A stretch of 64,000 nucleotides of DNA from Aestuariimicrobium sp. p3-SID1156 (GCF_025144225.1 NZ_JALXXB010000004.1:162527-226526), one strand, 5' to 3'; shown: positions 18,027 to 27,494, counted from the first letter of the stretch. Notes: generated from the letters alone by a model not told the origin. Program-made: numbers and translations.

Positions 18027-18809
18027 ATGACACCATGGTGGGCGGGGCAATCGATTCTCGTCACCGGCGCTTCCAGCGGGATCGGGCGGGAGCTGGCACG
18101 CGGATTCGCCCGCGACGCGTCCGCTCTCGTGCTGGTCGCACGCCGCATGGACAGGCTGGAGGAACTCGCGCAGGAGTTGCGCAGCGCCCACCCGGAACTG
18201 GCCGTGCACCTCGTGCCCGCCGACCTCTCCCGCCAGGAGGAGCGGTCGCGCGTGGTCGCCGAGGTCCGCGAGGCGGTGGGGGAGTTGGACGTGCTGGTCA
18301 ACAACGCCGGTGTCGGCGACCAGGCCGCCTTCACCGACGCCCAGTGGGACCGACTCGAGCGCGTTGTGGACGTGAACGTCCTGGCCCCGCTGCACCTCAC
18401 GCATGAGTTCCTCGGGTCGATGGTGGCCCGCGGTCGCGGCGGAGTCCTGACGATGGGTTCAGGCGCCGGTCACGTCGCCATCAAGGAGGCAGCGACCTAC
18501 TCGGCCAGCAAGCACTTCATCGATGGTCTGATGGAATCCCTGCGGATGGAGCTGGTCGGGACCGGGGCCGTCGCCACCCAGGTCTGCCCCGGACCGGTGC
18601 CCACCGAGTTCGACGTGGCAGCAGGCGCTGCCGATGGGTTGAAGGGGCTCCCACCGGTTTTCGAGGTCAGCGCCGAACGCTGTGCGGAGGATGCCCTGGC
18701 CGGTTTCGCGCGTCGTCAGGCCATCGTCTACCCGGGGCGCCCCTACCGCGCCCTGATGGGCCTGTTGCCGCTGGTTCCGCGCGCGGTCCTGCGACGTGGG
18801 GCCCGCTGA
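18027..18809 (+). CDS. Short-chain dehydrogenase/reductase
   Basis: About 260 aa classical SDR. Cofactor motif TGASSGIG (residues 13-20), NNAG, and active-site Y-x3-K in YSASKHF preceded by the serine in MGSGAGHVA. The C-terminal positively charged tail resembles DltE-type SDRs. The start was set at ATG 18027 with GGAG upstream; an upstream in-frame ATG would span the TetR boxes. The physiological substrate cannot be told from sequence. Confidence 0.9.
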   Translation: MTPWWAGQSILVTGASSGIGRELARGFARDASALVLVARRMDRLEELAQELRSAHPELAVHLVPADLSRQEERSRVVAEVREAVGELDVLVNNAGVGDQAAFTDAQWDRLERVVDVNVLAPLHLTHEFLGSMVARGRGGVLTMGSGAGHVAIKEAATYSASKHFIDGLMESLRMELVGTGAVATQVCPGPVPTEFDVAAGAADGLKGLPPVFEVSAERCAEDALAGFARRQAIVYPGRPYRALMGLLPLVPRAVLRRGAR

Positions 18810-18812
18810 CCC

Positions 18813-19814
18813 TCACTCCGTGAGCAATTCGAGGACTGCCTTCTCCAGGGCGTCCTGACGCGCCTTCGCGCTGCGATGGTGCTTGCGGGCAGCCTCGGCG
18901 ATCGTCTCCCCTGATTCGTAGTGGTCGATGATGCGCGGGTCGATGTAGGAGGACCGGGCGACGGTCGGCGTATTGCCCAAATAGCTCGAGACCTCCAGCA
19001 CCGCCTGCTTGATCGCACGTTTCCGGGACGCCTGGCTGTCGCCCTTCTCCTCGCTCAGCGACAGCGCCTCGGCCGCGATCACGGTCGCATGCCAGGTGCG
19101 GAAGTCCTTGGCGGTGATGCTGCCACCGAACAGCTCCGAGAGGTAGGTATTCACATCGGACGCCTGGATGCGGCGCCACGTGCGTCCCTCCCTGTGGGCC
19201 AGCAGGTGCTGGTCCTCGTCACTGCGCTGGCGCATGGTGTTCAGCGCGGCGACGGCGTCCGGGTCGTCGACCTCGATCGAGTGCGCAATGCCGGACTTGC
19301 CCACGAAACTGAACACCAGCGCGTTCCCCCGGGCGCGGACGTGCTGGCGTTCGAGGGTGGTGAGCCCGAAGGAACCGTTGGCGTCGGTGTAGGCGTCGTT
19401 GCCGATGCGGAAGTAGCCGACGTCCAGGAGGCGTACGGCGGTGGCGCAGGCCCGCTCCAGCGGCATGCCCTCTCCGGTGAGGTCCTTCTGAATCTGCTTG
19501 CGGGCAGTCGGCAGCAGGGTGGCGGCCTCGGTCACCCGGTCGAACTTGGAGCGATCCCGCTTGGTGCGCCAGTCCGGGTGGTAGAGGTACTGGCGACGTC
19601 CGGCAGCGTCGGTGCCGGTGGCCTGCAGGTGGCCGTTGGGCAGCGGGCAGATCCACACATCTTTCCAGGCCGGCGGGATCGCGAGTGACTGGACCCGCTC
19701 GACGTGCTCCGTGGCGAGGGCATGGCCGCGCTCGTCGCGATAACTGAACCCCCTGCCGGCGCCCTTGCGCGTCCAGCCGGGCATGGAGGGTGAGACCCTT
19801 CGCAGGCGTGCCAT
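18813..19814 (-). CDS. DNA topoisomerase IB (poxvirus-type)
   Basis: About 333 aa. Relaxes supercoiled DNA through a 3'-phosphotyrosyl intermediate. Typical segments are GFSYRDERGHAL, IPPAWKDVWICP, and the catalytic region with FRTWHAT, EVSSYLGNTPTVARSSYI carrying the active-site Tyr, and IDPRIIDHY. Start at 19814 (MARLRR) or two codons earlier. Tail-to-tail with the SDR gene (3 bases apart). Confidence 0.92.
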   Translation of the reverse strand: MARLRRVSPSMPGWTRKGAGRGFSYRDERGHALATEHVERVQSLAIPPAWKDVWICPLPNGHLQATGTDAAGRRQYLYHPDWRTKRDRSKFDRVTEAATLLPTARKQIQKDLTGEGMPLERACATAVRLLDVGYFRIGNDAYTDANGSFGLTTLERQHVRARGNALVFSFVGKSGIAHSIEVDDPDAVAALNTMRQRSDEDQHLLAHREGRTWRRIQASDVNTYLSELFGGSITAKDFRTWHATVIAAEALSLSEEKGDSQASRKRAIKQAVLEVSSYLGNTPTVARSSYIDPRIIDHYESGETIAEAARKHHRSAKARQDALEKAVLELLTE

Positions 19815-20039
19815 GCGCACACGCTAACGGCGCTTGCCGGATTCTTCCCGGATTCGCGGAATAGATCGCCCCAGGGGACGGTTGTAGCCAAGGACAACCA
19901 CTGGCGAAGGGGGAAAAGGGATGCGTCTGTGGCGCCGACTCTTCGTGGACTTCGCCATGCATGACAGCTGCCGGTGTTCGTGAGGCCGTGCCTCAACCCC
20001 CCTGCTCGTCCCCCCTTTTCTTCTGAAAGTTGTCGCTCC

Positions 20040-21419
20040 ATGTCCACTTCTGTTGAATCCACCCTGCCCGCGGACGGTTCCGCACCGGCAAGCGACGCCA
20101 CCCCCGCGAAGAAGCAGCGATTCCCCTTCTGGGCGCAGGTCATTCTCGGTCTGGTCGTCGGAGCCCTCCTCGGCTTCATCGCCCGCCAGTTCTCCCTCGA
20201 CTGGCTCACCGAGACCCTGACCATCGTCGGCAGCAGCTTCGTCCAGCTGCTCAAGGTCGTCGTGGTGCCCCTGGTCCTGTTCGCACTCGTCGTGAGCATC
20301 ACCCGACTGCGCCAGGTCACCAATGCCGCCCGCCTCGCCGTTCAGACCCTGGTCTGGTTCGCAATCACCTCGCTCTTGAGCGTCGTCATCGGCATCGCGG
20401 TGGGCCTGCTCACCAACCCCGGACGCCGCGCGTCCATCAGCACCGAGGGCGCCAAGGCCGTCTCCACCCAGGGCGGCTGGCTGGACTTCCTCACCTCGAT
20501 CGTCCCCAGCAACTTCCTGGGCGCAGCGGTCTCGTCGAAGGGCGAGGTCACCGACCAGGCCGTGCAGATCACCAGCACCCTGAGCTTCAACGTGCTGCAG
20601 ATCGTGGTGCTCGGCATCGCGCTGGGTGCTGCCGCGCTGGCTGTGGGCGCCAAGGCTGACCCCTTCATCGAGTTCAGCGAGTCGGTGCTGGAGGTGCTGC
20701 AAAAGCTGGTCTGGTGGATCATCCTGCTCGCCCCCATCGGTTCGGCGGCCCTGATCGGCAAGGCCGTCGCCACCTACGGCTGGGACCTGATCGCCCCGCT
20801 GGGCGTCTTCACCCTGGACGTCTACCTCGGTTGCGCCCTGGTGATGTTCGGGCTCTACCCGATCTTGCTGAAGCTGCACGGACTCAGCGTTCGTCAGTTC
20901 TTCGCCGGCGCCTGGGACGCCATCACCCTGGCCTTCGTCTCACGCTCCTCGGTCGGCACCCTTCCGCTGACCCGCGCGGCCACCATCCGCCTGGGCGTGC
21001 CCAGTGAGTACGCCTCGTTTGCCGCTCCGCTGGGTGCCACCACCAAGATGGACGGTTGCGCCGCGATCTACCCCGCGTTGGCGGCCATCACCGTCGCCCA
21101 GCTCTTCGGCGTCCAGCTCGGTATCACCGACTACCTGCTGATCGCCTTCGTCTCGGTGGTGGGCTCGGCCGCGACTGCGGGCCTGACCGGGGCGATCGTG
21201 ATGCTGACGCTGACCCTGTCGACCCTCGGCCTCCCGCTGGAGGGTGTCGGTCTGCTGCTCGCCGTCGACCCGATCATCGACATGGCCCGCACGGCCACCA
21301 ATGTGGCTGGCCAGATCCTGGTCCCGGTGCTGGTGTCGGCGCGCAACAAGATCCTGGGTACTGAGCCCTCGGACGCCACCGAGGAGCTGCGGGTGGACGC
21401 GGTTCCCGCCACCGCCTGA
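20040..21419 (+). CDS. Dicarboxylate/amino acid:cation symporter (DAACS family)
   Basis: About 459 aa. A hydrophilic N-terminus precedes membrane segments typical of GltP/DctA; the re-entrant loop serine-rich motif appears as FVSRSSVGTLPLT, and the cation/substrate region as GATTKMDGCA. Moves C4-dicarboxylates or acidic amino acids with protons or sodium. The preferred ATG is 20040 (MSTSVES); an earlier frame start adds 22 unlikely residues. A large hairpin lies downstream. Confidence 0.92.
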   Translation: MSTSVESTLPADGSAPASDATPAKKQRFPFWAQVILGLVVGALLGFIARQFSLDWLTETLTIVGSSFVQLLKVVVVPLVLFALVVSITRLRQVTNAARLAVQTLVWFAITSLLSVVIGIAVGLLTNPGRRASISTEGAKAVSTQGGWLDFLTSIVPSNFLGAAVSSKGEVTDQAVQITSTLSFNVLQIVVLGIALGAAALAVGAKADPFIEFSESVLEVLQKLVWWIILLAPIGSAALIGKAVATYGWDLIAPLGVFTLDVYLGCALVMFGLYPILLKLHGLSVRQFFAGAWDAITLAFVSRSSVGTLPLTRAATIRLGVPSEYASFAAPLGATTKMDGCAAIYPALAAITVAQLFGVQLGITDYLLIAFVSVVGSAATAGLTGAIVMLTLTLSTLGLPLEGVGLLLAVDPIIDMARTATNVAGQILVPVLVSARNKILGTEPSDATEELRVDAVPATA

Positions 21420-21456
21420 GTTCTCGGCTCGCGGTCACCCCCGCGAGCCACCTCTC

Positions 21457-21530
21457 ACGCAAACCACCCCATCTTTGTCAGCCCTGCCTGCAATGACAGG
21501 CAGGTGTGACAAAGATGGGGTGGTTTGCGT
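21457..21530. terminator. Very long perfect hairpin between convergent genes
   Basis: Arms of 24 bases (21457-21480 and 21507-21530) are perfectly complementary. The 26-base loop contains a second stem, CCTGCCTG/CAGGCAGG (21483-21490 and 21497-21504). It lies between the symporter stop and the convergent 2H phosphoesterase gene, so it can act as a two-way terminator; it is longer than such a role needs (see findings). Confidence 0.75.
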
Positions 21531-21567
21531 CGCGCGGGGGGGGTCGAGGGGCTGCCGCTCGGGGCGG

Positions 21568-22203
21568 TCAGCCGGCAGCCTGCTCCCGGATGACGTCCCA
21601 CTGGTAGGTGTGGTTCTCGCGCCGCAGCTGCATCAGGGTGAGCGTGGGCACCGCCTCCACCTTCTCCGGGACGCCCGAAGCCACCGCCCCCAGCGCGTCC
21701 TTCACGGCGGTCGCCTCGGTGGGGGCACTGCAGTAGGCAAGGCTCACGTGCGGCCAGAAGTCACGCCACTCGCGGGCTCCGAGCACCTCGTCGATGGCAT
21801 CACGCTGCACCTGGTTGAGCTGCATCAGCCAGTCCGAACGCTCGGCGGCCAGCAGCACCCCTTCCTCCTCGACCCGCAGGTGGTCGAACTCGACCCGCGG
21901 GGTCTTGAGCGCCGCGAAGTGCTCGAACACCAGCCCGCCGATGGCGTCCAGTTGGGGAGGGGTGACCTGCTCGGTGGCGCCGAGCCCGCTCATCGTCAGG
22001 TGCAGCCAGGGCGTCTCGACCGGGTCGAGACCCTCGAAGCCGGCCAGCGCGCGGTGGGCGTCCTCGGAGATCTGCTGCACGGCCGGTGCCTGCTGCATGG
22101 TCAGGTGGAAGGCATACTTGCGCATCCCCGGGCGCCATTGCGGGTCGGAGGAGTCCCAGTGACTGCGCATCTCGGTCAGGCCAGCGGCGATGTCGATCCT
22201 CAT
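21568..22203 (-). CDS. 2'-5' RNA ligase family protein (2H phosphoesterase)
   Basis: 211 aa. Both HxT/S motifs of the 2H superfamily are visible: LHLTMSG near residue 67 and HVSLAYC near residue 150. Such proteins act on 2'-5' or cyclic phosphate bonds in RNA or nucleotides. Divergent from ligD with only 37 bases between starts. Confidence 0.85.
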   Translation of the reverse strand: MRIDIAAGLTEMRSHWDSSDPQWRPGMRKYAFHLTMQQAPAVQQISEDAHRALAGFEGLDPVETPWLHLTMSGLGATEQVTPPQLDAIGGLVFEHFAALKTPRVEFDHLRVEEEGVLLAAERSDWLMQLNQVQRDAIDEVLGAREWRDFWPHVSLAYCSAPTEATAVKDALGAVASGVPEKVEAVPTLTLMQLRRENHTYQWDVIREQAAG

Positions 22204-22240
22204 GGGCCCATCGTGGCAGCAACCACCCTAGGCTCGGGGC

Positions 22241-24403
22241 ATGGCAGACGAGATGCTCCAGATTCCCGCGCCCGGTGGCAGGGAGACGGACGGCAGCACG
22301 CGCGCGGTCAAGCTCTCCAGCCCGGACAAGGTGCTCTGGCCGGCCGAGGGCATGGCTGATGGGCGTCCGGTGACCAAGCGCGAGCTCGTCGAGTACCTGC
22401 TCGCGGTCGCCGAGCCCTTCCTGCTGGCCAACGGCGACCGGCCGATCACGCTGCAGCGCTTCCCCGAGGGTATCGAGGGGGAGGAGTTCTTCAGCAAGCG
22501 CCCGCCCCAGGGCAAGCCGGACTTCATCCGCACGGTGATGTGCACCTACCCCTCCGGGCGCCGTCACACCCAACTCGTGCTCCACGAACCCGCCGCCCTC
22601 GCCTGGACCGGGCAGATGAGCACGATCACCTTCCACCCCTGGCCGGTCCGGACCGCCAACGTCGACAACCCCGACGAGCTCCGCATCGACCTCGACCCCC
22701 AGCCCGGGCGCGACTTCCACGACGCAGTCAAAGCTGCCTTCGGGCTACGCGAGGTGATGACCGAACTGGGCTACACGCCGTTCGTGAAGACCTCCGGCAA
22801 CCGCGGCGTGCACGTCTTCGCACGCATCACGCCCACGCATGAGTTCCAGGACGTCCGGCACGGCGTCATCGGCATTGCCCGCGAACTCGAGCGCCGCATG
22901 CCCGAGCTGGTCACCACCAGCTGGTGGAAGGAGGAACGCGGCGAGAAGGTCTTCGTCGACTTCAACCAGGCCAACCGCGACCGCACCATCGCCGCCGCCT
23001 ACAGCCCGCGTCCGCTGCCGGGGGCGCCGGTCTCCATGCCCATCCACTGGGACGCCCTGGGCGAGGTGGTCCCCAGTGATTTCACGGTGCGCAGCGTTCC
23101 TGCGTGGCTGGCAGAGCACGGCAACGCCTGGCAGGACATGGACCAGCACCCCGGTGACATCACCAAGGCCCTCGCCCTCTGGGAGGCCGACCTGGAACGC
23201 GGCCTGGGCGAACTGAACTTCCCACCCGACTATCCGAAGATGCCCGGCGAACCCCCGCGCGTCCAGCCCAGCAAGCGCCGCAAGGACCGCGACGAGGAGG
23301 AGTACCTCGCCCCCAAGGCCGAGCGCAATGCGGCCTGGGGGACCGCGATCACCCCGCCGTTCGGCCCGATGCTGGCCAAGCCGGTGAAGAAGTTCCCCAA
23401 GCAGCCCTGCCTCTTCGAACCGAAGTGGGACGGCTTCCGCACGCTGATCTGGCGCTCGGGTGACATGGTCGAGCTGGGTTCGCGCAATTCGCGTCCGATG
23501 ACCCGGTACTTCCCCGAGCTGGTCGAGGCGATCCAGCAACATCTCCCCGAGCACTGCTGCATTGACGGGGAGATCATCATGATCGACCCCGAGTCCGGTG
23601 ACCGCCTCAACTTCGACCTGCTCCAGCAGCGGATCCACCCAGCGGCCAGCCGCATCACCAAGCTCTCCACGGAGGCTCCGGCCAGCTTCGTGGCCTTCGA
23701 CGTGCTGGCGATCGGGATGGAGAACTACACCGTGCGGCCCTTCGAGGAACGCCGCCAGGCACTCGAGGACGCGCTCAAGGACGCGCAACCGCCGGTCTAC
23801 CTGACCCCCGCGACCCGCGACGAGGAACTCGCCAAGGACTGGTTCACCCAGTTCGAGGGCGCCGGGCTGGACGGGGTGATCGCCAAACCGCTCGACCTGC
23901 TCTACGAGGAGGACAAGCGGGTGATGTACAAGCTCAAGCACGAGCGCACCGCCGACTGCGTGGTCGCCGGCTACCGGCTCTACAAGGAAACCGAGGACGC
24001 CATCGGCTCCCTGCTGCTCGGGCTGTATGACGAGGAGGGGGTACTGCATTCGGTCGGGGTGATCGGCGCCTTCCCGATGGAACGACGCCGTGAGCTCTTC
24101 GAGGAATTGCAGCCGCTGGTCACCGGCTTCGAGGACCATCCGTGGTCGTGGGCGGGGGAGGAAGCCCAGCGAACGCCGACCTCCAGCCAGCACAGCCGGT
24201 GGAACGCGACCAAGGACCTCTCCTTCGTGCCGCTGCGTCCCGAGCGCGTGGTCGAGGTGCGCTATGACCATATGGAGGGCAACCGTTTCCGGCACACCGC
24301 GCAGTGGGTCGGCTGGCGTCCGGACCGCGACCCGGAGTCCTGCACCTACGAGCAACTCGAGGAACCAGTCAGCTACGACCTGGCCGACATCCTCGACCTG
24401 TGA
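22241..24403 (+). CDS. ligD: LigD-type polymerase-ligase for non-homologous end joining
   Basis: 720 aa. The N-terminal part (about 10-310) is the primase-polymerase domain of LigD, with LRIDLDPQPGRDF supplying the catalytic acidic residues and the YTPFVKTSGNRGVHV segment. The C-terminal part (about 360-710) is an ATP-dependent ligase with adenylation lysine in FEPKWDGFRTL (motif I), then DGEIIM and GVIAKPLDLLY. No phosphoesterase domain is present, unlike mycobacterial LigD. Ku is not encoded in the window. Confidence 0.93.
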   Translation: MADEMLQIPAPGGRETDGSTRAVKLSSPDKVLWPAEGMADGRPVTKRELVEYLLAVAEPFLLANGDRPITLQRFPEGIEGEEFFSKRPPQGKPDFIRTVMCTYPSGRRHTQLVLHEPAALAWTGQMSTITFHPWPVRTANVDNPDELRIDLDPQPGRDFHDAVKAAFGLREVMTELGYTPFVKTSGNRGVHVFARITPTHEFQDVRHGVIGIARELERRMPELVTTSWWKEERGEKVFVDFNQANRDRTIAAAYSPRPLPGAPVSMPIHWDALGEVVPSDFTVRSVPAWLAEHGNAWQDMDQHPGDITKALALWEADLERGLGELNFPPDYPKMPGEPPRVQPSKRRKDRDEEEYLAPKAERNAAWGTAITPPFGPMLAKPVKKFPKQPCLFEPKWDGFRTLIWRSGDMVELGSRNSRPMTRYFPELVEAIQQHLPEHCCIDGEIIMIDPESGDRLNFDLLQQRIHPAASRITKLSTEAPASFVAFDVLAIGMENYTVRPFEERRQALEDALKDAQPPVYLTPATRDEELAKDWFTQFEGAGLDGVIAKPLDLLYEEDKRVMYKLKHERTADCVVAGYRLYKETEDAIGSLLLGLYDEEGVLHSVGVIGAFPMERRRELFEELQPLVTGFEDHPWSWAGEEAQRTPTSSQHSRWNATKDLSFVPLRPERVVEVRYDHMEGNRFRHTAQWVGWRPDRDPESCTYEQLEEPVSYDLADILDL

Positions 24404-24454
24404 ACACGGCCCGCCTCAGACCCGGTGGGAGCCCCCTCCGCGTAGGGTGGGGGC

Positions 24455-24622
24455 ATGGCTGAGCAGCGGCGCATCCGCGTGGGGGATGCCGAACGAGAAG
24501 TAACCCTGACGGCGCTGCAGGAGGCCCATGCCGCCGGTCGATTGGAACTGTCCGAGCTCGACGAGCGTCAGGCACTGGTGCTCCAGTCCCGTGACGCGGA
24601 CGACCAGAGGCCGAGTGCCTGA
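24455..24622 (+). CDS. Small DUF1707-type protein
   Basis: 55 aa, starting MAEQRRIRVGDAEREV. The stretch VGDAEREVTLTALQEAHAAG followed by RLELSELDERQ is the DUF1707 pattern found in short actinobacterial proteins. Only the domain is present, with no membrane segments. Its stop lies inside the first codons of the next gene (GTGCCTGA), so the two are translationally linked. Function unknown. Confidence 0.75.
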   Translation: MAEQRRIRVGDAEREVTLTALQEAHAAGRLELSELDERQALVLQSRDADDQRPSA

Positions 24623-25442
24623 GGGCGACGCCGTCTGGCGGACCGCGGCAAGGCTGAACGAGGCGCTGGCCGGGCGTCCGATCACCGAATGGGAACTGCG
24701 CTGGGGCGAACTGGGGGCCTCTGACAAGCGCGGAGGCACCACCATCGAGGTCGTCCCACACGGCAAGCACATCCTCCATCGACTCGACGACGGCTGGACC
24801 CTGCACAGCCACCTGCGCATGGAGGGCCGCTGGTCGGTGGTCGAACGCCCGAAAGTCACCGCGCGCAACCGGCGCGACCCCTGGATCCGGGCGCTGGTCG
24901 GCACGGCTGAATCGGTGGCGCTGGGCAGGCAACTGGGCATGCTCAACCTGGTCCGCACCGACCGCGAGGAGGCCCTGGTCGGGCACCTCGGCCCCGACCT
25001 GCTCGGGTCCGACTGGGACGCCGAGGAGGCCCTGCGTCGGTTGCGCTCCCATCCCGATGCTGAGTTGGGCGCGGCACTGTTGGACCAGACCAACCTGGCC
25101 GGGATCGGCACCATGTGGGCGGCCGAGATCTGCTTTTTGGAGAAGGTGAACCCCTGGACGCCCACCGGGGCCCTCGACGATGCCGCGCTGGCAAGGGTCG
25201 TGGCACGGGCCCATCGGCTGCTCAACGGGACGCTGAAGTTCAAGGGGTCGGTGTCGACCGGAAACTGGCGTGACCCGCTCTACATCTACGGCAAACCCGG
25301 ACGCCCATGCCCGAGGTGCGCGGCGCCGATCCGCAAGGCGTCCATCGGAAAGGCGCCGACCCAGCGCGAGCTGTACTACTGCGCGGTCTGTGCCCCGCGG
25401 CCTGACAGCGAGCCGGAGAAGACCAGGATCCCGACCGCGTAG
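24615..25442 (+). CDS. nei: Fpg/Nei family DNA glycosylase (endonuclease VIII type)
   Basis: About 275 aa. The GTG at 24615 gives PEGD right after the initiator, as required since the N-terminal Pro2 and Glu3 are catalytic; this decides the start over a longer upstream frame. The zinc finger near the C-terminus is C-x2-C (CPRCAAP) and C-x2-C (YYCAVC). Removes oxidised pyrimidines. Its 3' end overlaps the convergent MFS gene by 67 bases. Confidence 0.93.
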   Translation: MPEGDAVWRTAARLNEALAGRPITEWELRWGELGASDKRGGTTIEVVPHGKHILHRLDDGWTLHSHLRMEGRWSVVERPKVTARNRRDPWIRALVGTAESVALGRQLGMLNLVRTDREEALVGHLGPDLLGSDWDAEEALRRLRSHPDAELGAALLDQTNLAGIGTMWAAEICFLEKVNPWTPTGALDDAALARVVARAHRLLNGTLKFKGSVSTGNWRDPLYIYGKPGRPCPRCAAPIRKASIGKAPTQRELYYCAVCAPRPDSEPEKTRIPTA

Positions 25443-26617
25443 ACCGGAACCAGCCACAGGGCCCGCTGCAGCGTCAAGGCGTCGGCCAGGGCGCCCACGA
25501 TGGGCGGGCTGACGAAGAAGCCGATGCGGGCGAGCCAGCCGACCAGGGTGATCCCGACGCCATGGGGCAATCCGGGCATGTCATCGGCGGCGCGGAAAGC
25601 GGCGGGGAACAGCGTGGCCACCCCCCAGCCGGCCATCGCGAAGCCGATCATGGTGGTCACCGAAGAGGGGAACAGCAGCGCGAAGCTCATCCCCACCCCC
25701 GAAATCAGCGCCCCAAGCCGCGCAGTCAGGCGGTCGCCGAGACGGTTGACCACCGCGTCACCGGTGAAGCGTCCGATGGTCTGGGCGCCTTGCAACGCGA
25801 CGAAGGCGAGCCCGGCGACGAAGGGAGCGGCACCAAAGGCGGTGGTCATGTAGAGCGCACCCCAGGTGTTGCCGGCGTCCTCGGTGGACCCGGCAAAGAC
25901 CAGCACCATGCCAAGGGCAAGCACCAGGAACAGGGCACGGATGCTCATCCCGGCGACCCGCCTGCCGGTAAACCTCGTGTCAACGGGGATGTCGCCAGCC
26001 GACCCGGGAGTGGCCCCCGCGACTTCGGTGCGTTCGGTGGAGTCATGGCAGGGCAGCATGAACCGGCGTCCCATCAAAGCGGCGGAGCCGAAGATCAGCA
26101 CACCGAGCGCACCCTGGGCCCACAGCGGCAGCCCAATCTGCGCGGCGGCGGCGCCAAAGAGTCCGCCGGTCACCGCTCCCAGGGACCACCAGCCGTGGTA
26201 GCTGTTCATGATCGATCGGCCGTAGCGACGCTCGACGCGCATGCCGTGGGCGTTCATGGCGATGTCGGTGATGGCGTCCGCAGCGGAGGCAAACATCAAC
26301 GAACCGGCCAGCCACAGCCACGAGTTCGAGAGGTAGATCAGCAGGTGAACGGTGGACGCCAGCACCTGCGCGAGGACCGAGACCGATGCGGACCCGAACT
26401 TGCGCATCAGCGGTGCCGCCGCCAGACCGGCGAGCAGACCCCCGATCGGCCCGAGCCCGACCGCCAGACCGAAGGCGGTCTTGGACAGCCCGATGGAGTG
26501 CACCATCTCGGGGTAGCGCGGCAGGATCGCGCAGAACGAGGCGCCGTTGAGGAAGAAGATCAGCGAGACGGCCAGACGGGCGCGGCGGGCGTCGCGTGGG
26601 GGAGCAGAAGGAGGCAT
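25376..26617 (-). CDS. MFS transporter
   Basis: About 413 aa with 12 predicted membrane segments and a central loop around residues 190-210. It begins MPPSAPPRDARRARLAVSL; the start at 26617 is preceded by a G-rich ribosome site. General fold resembles the FucP/YbjJ-type sugar or drug MFS groups; substrate cannot be assigned. Its last 22 codons overlap the nei gene on the other strand. Confidence 0.88.
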   Translation of the reverse strand: MPPSAPPRDARRARLAVSLIFFLNGASFCAILPRYPEMVHSIGLSKTAFGLAVGLGPIGGLLAGLAAAPLMRKFGSASVSVLAQVLASTVHLLIYLSNSWLWLAGSLMFASAADAITDIAMNAHGMRVERRYGRSIMNSYHGWWSLGAVTGGLFGAAAAQIGLPLWAQGALGVLIFGSAALMGRRFMLPCHDSTERTEVAGATPGSAGDIPVDTRFTGRRVAGMSIRALFLVLALGMVLVFAGSTEDAGNTWGALYMTTAFGAAPFVAGLAFVALQGAQTIGRFTGDAVVNRLGDRLTARLGALISGVGMSFALLFPSSVTTMIGFAMAGWGVATLFPAAFRAADDMPGLPHGVGITLVGWLARIGFFVSPPIVGALADALTLQRALWLVPVYAVGILVFSGSLSGRGAQTAQ

Positions 26618-26752
26618 CCCCCCGAAGTATTCCTTTGTTTCGTAGCGCAATCAATTACCTCCCGAGCGTCCATGCGGACGCGCCGGGAGGCGATGAGTTC
26701 AGGCGAGCGGCGGGTGCTCAGACGAGCACCGACCGGGTGGACGGGCCGAAGG

Positions 26753-27370
26753 TCAGTCGACCTTCTTGTCGGCGTCCAGGGCAGCCTTGGCCGCGGCCTC
26801 GGCGCTGGTTTCGCCCTGGGTGGCGAGCTTGCCGGCGTCGTCCTCCATGTGGGCGCGGATGAACCACTGAAACTTCTCCAACTCGGCGACCTGGGCGATC
26901 AGCATGTCCTGGGTGATCAGGTCGATGTCCTCGGACTCCTCGATGAGGGCGCGATGATCCTCGATGATGCCGCTGTAGACGATGTCGAGGGCACCGAGAT
27001 GCTCGGCGGCCTGGGCCTGTCCGATGGGGTAGTCGTCCCAGGTGCGGTTCTCGACCAGGGCGCCGGGGCAGCCATTGGGGGCAACGCCCATGGTGGCCAT
27101 CCGCTCGGCGATGACGTCGACCATGGCGCGCACAGCCTCAACCTGCGGGTCGAGCATCTCGTGGACGCCGATGAACTTCGGGCCGAGGATGTTCCAGTGC
27201 GCGTGCTTCAGCGTGAGGTGGAGGTCATTGAGTGCGTAGAGCCGCATCTGCAGCTTCTCCGCCAGGCCCTGGCCCTCCTTGAGCGGGACGCCTGGGACGG
27301 TGAACGACTTGCGCGCCGGGGTCGATTCCTTCGCCGGGGTGCTCTTCTGGGTGCTCTTCGTCGTAGCCAT
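26753..27370 (-). CDS. dps: Dps family DNA-binding ferritin-like protein
   Basis: 205 aa. The ferroxidase ligands appear in the segment TLKHAHWNILGPKFIGVHEM and LDPQVEAV (His, His, Asp, Glu pattern). The N-terminal 25 residues are rich in Lys, Ser, Thr and Pro, as in Dps proteins that bind DNA through their tails, and the C-terminus is Ala/Lys-rich. Protects DNA during starvation and peroxide stress by iron oxidation. Confidence 0.95.
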   Translation of the reverse strand: MATTKSTQKSTPAKESTPARKSFTVPGVPLKEGQGLAEKLQMRLYALNDLHLTLKHAHWNILGPKFIGVHEMLDPQVEAVRAMVDVIAERMATMGVAPNGCPGALVENRTWDDYPIGQAQAAEHLGALDIVYSGIIEDHRALIEESEDIDLITQDMLIAQVAELEKFQWFIRAHMEDDAGKLATQGETSAEAAAKAALDADKKVD

Positions 27371-27456
27371 GTCCTTACGTTAGGACGCCCAGCGCCAGCC
27401 CGCTGGAGTTCTGTGCCGACGTCACCTTTGGGGTGAGGTGGGGCCGGGGAGGCGAG

Positions 27457-27494
27457 GGCCGGAACCTTTCGCGCTGGGGCGAAAGGTTCCGGCC
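27457..27494 (-). terminator. Perfect 16-bp hairpin after the split oxidoreductase gene
   Basis: Arms 27457-27472 and 27479-27494 pair without mismatch around a 6-base loop. It lies 8 bases after the stop of the interrupted LLM gene and 86 bases before the dps start, so it should end the original LLM operon. Confidence 0.75.

Noticed and set aside
19880..19905. GTTGT/ACAAC repeat before the symporter gene as a terminator
   Set aside because: Only five paired bases with a long loop; too weak to support.
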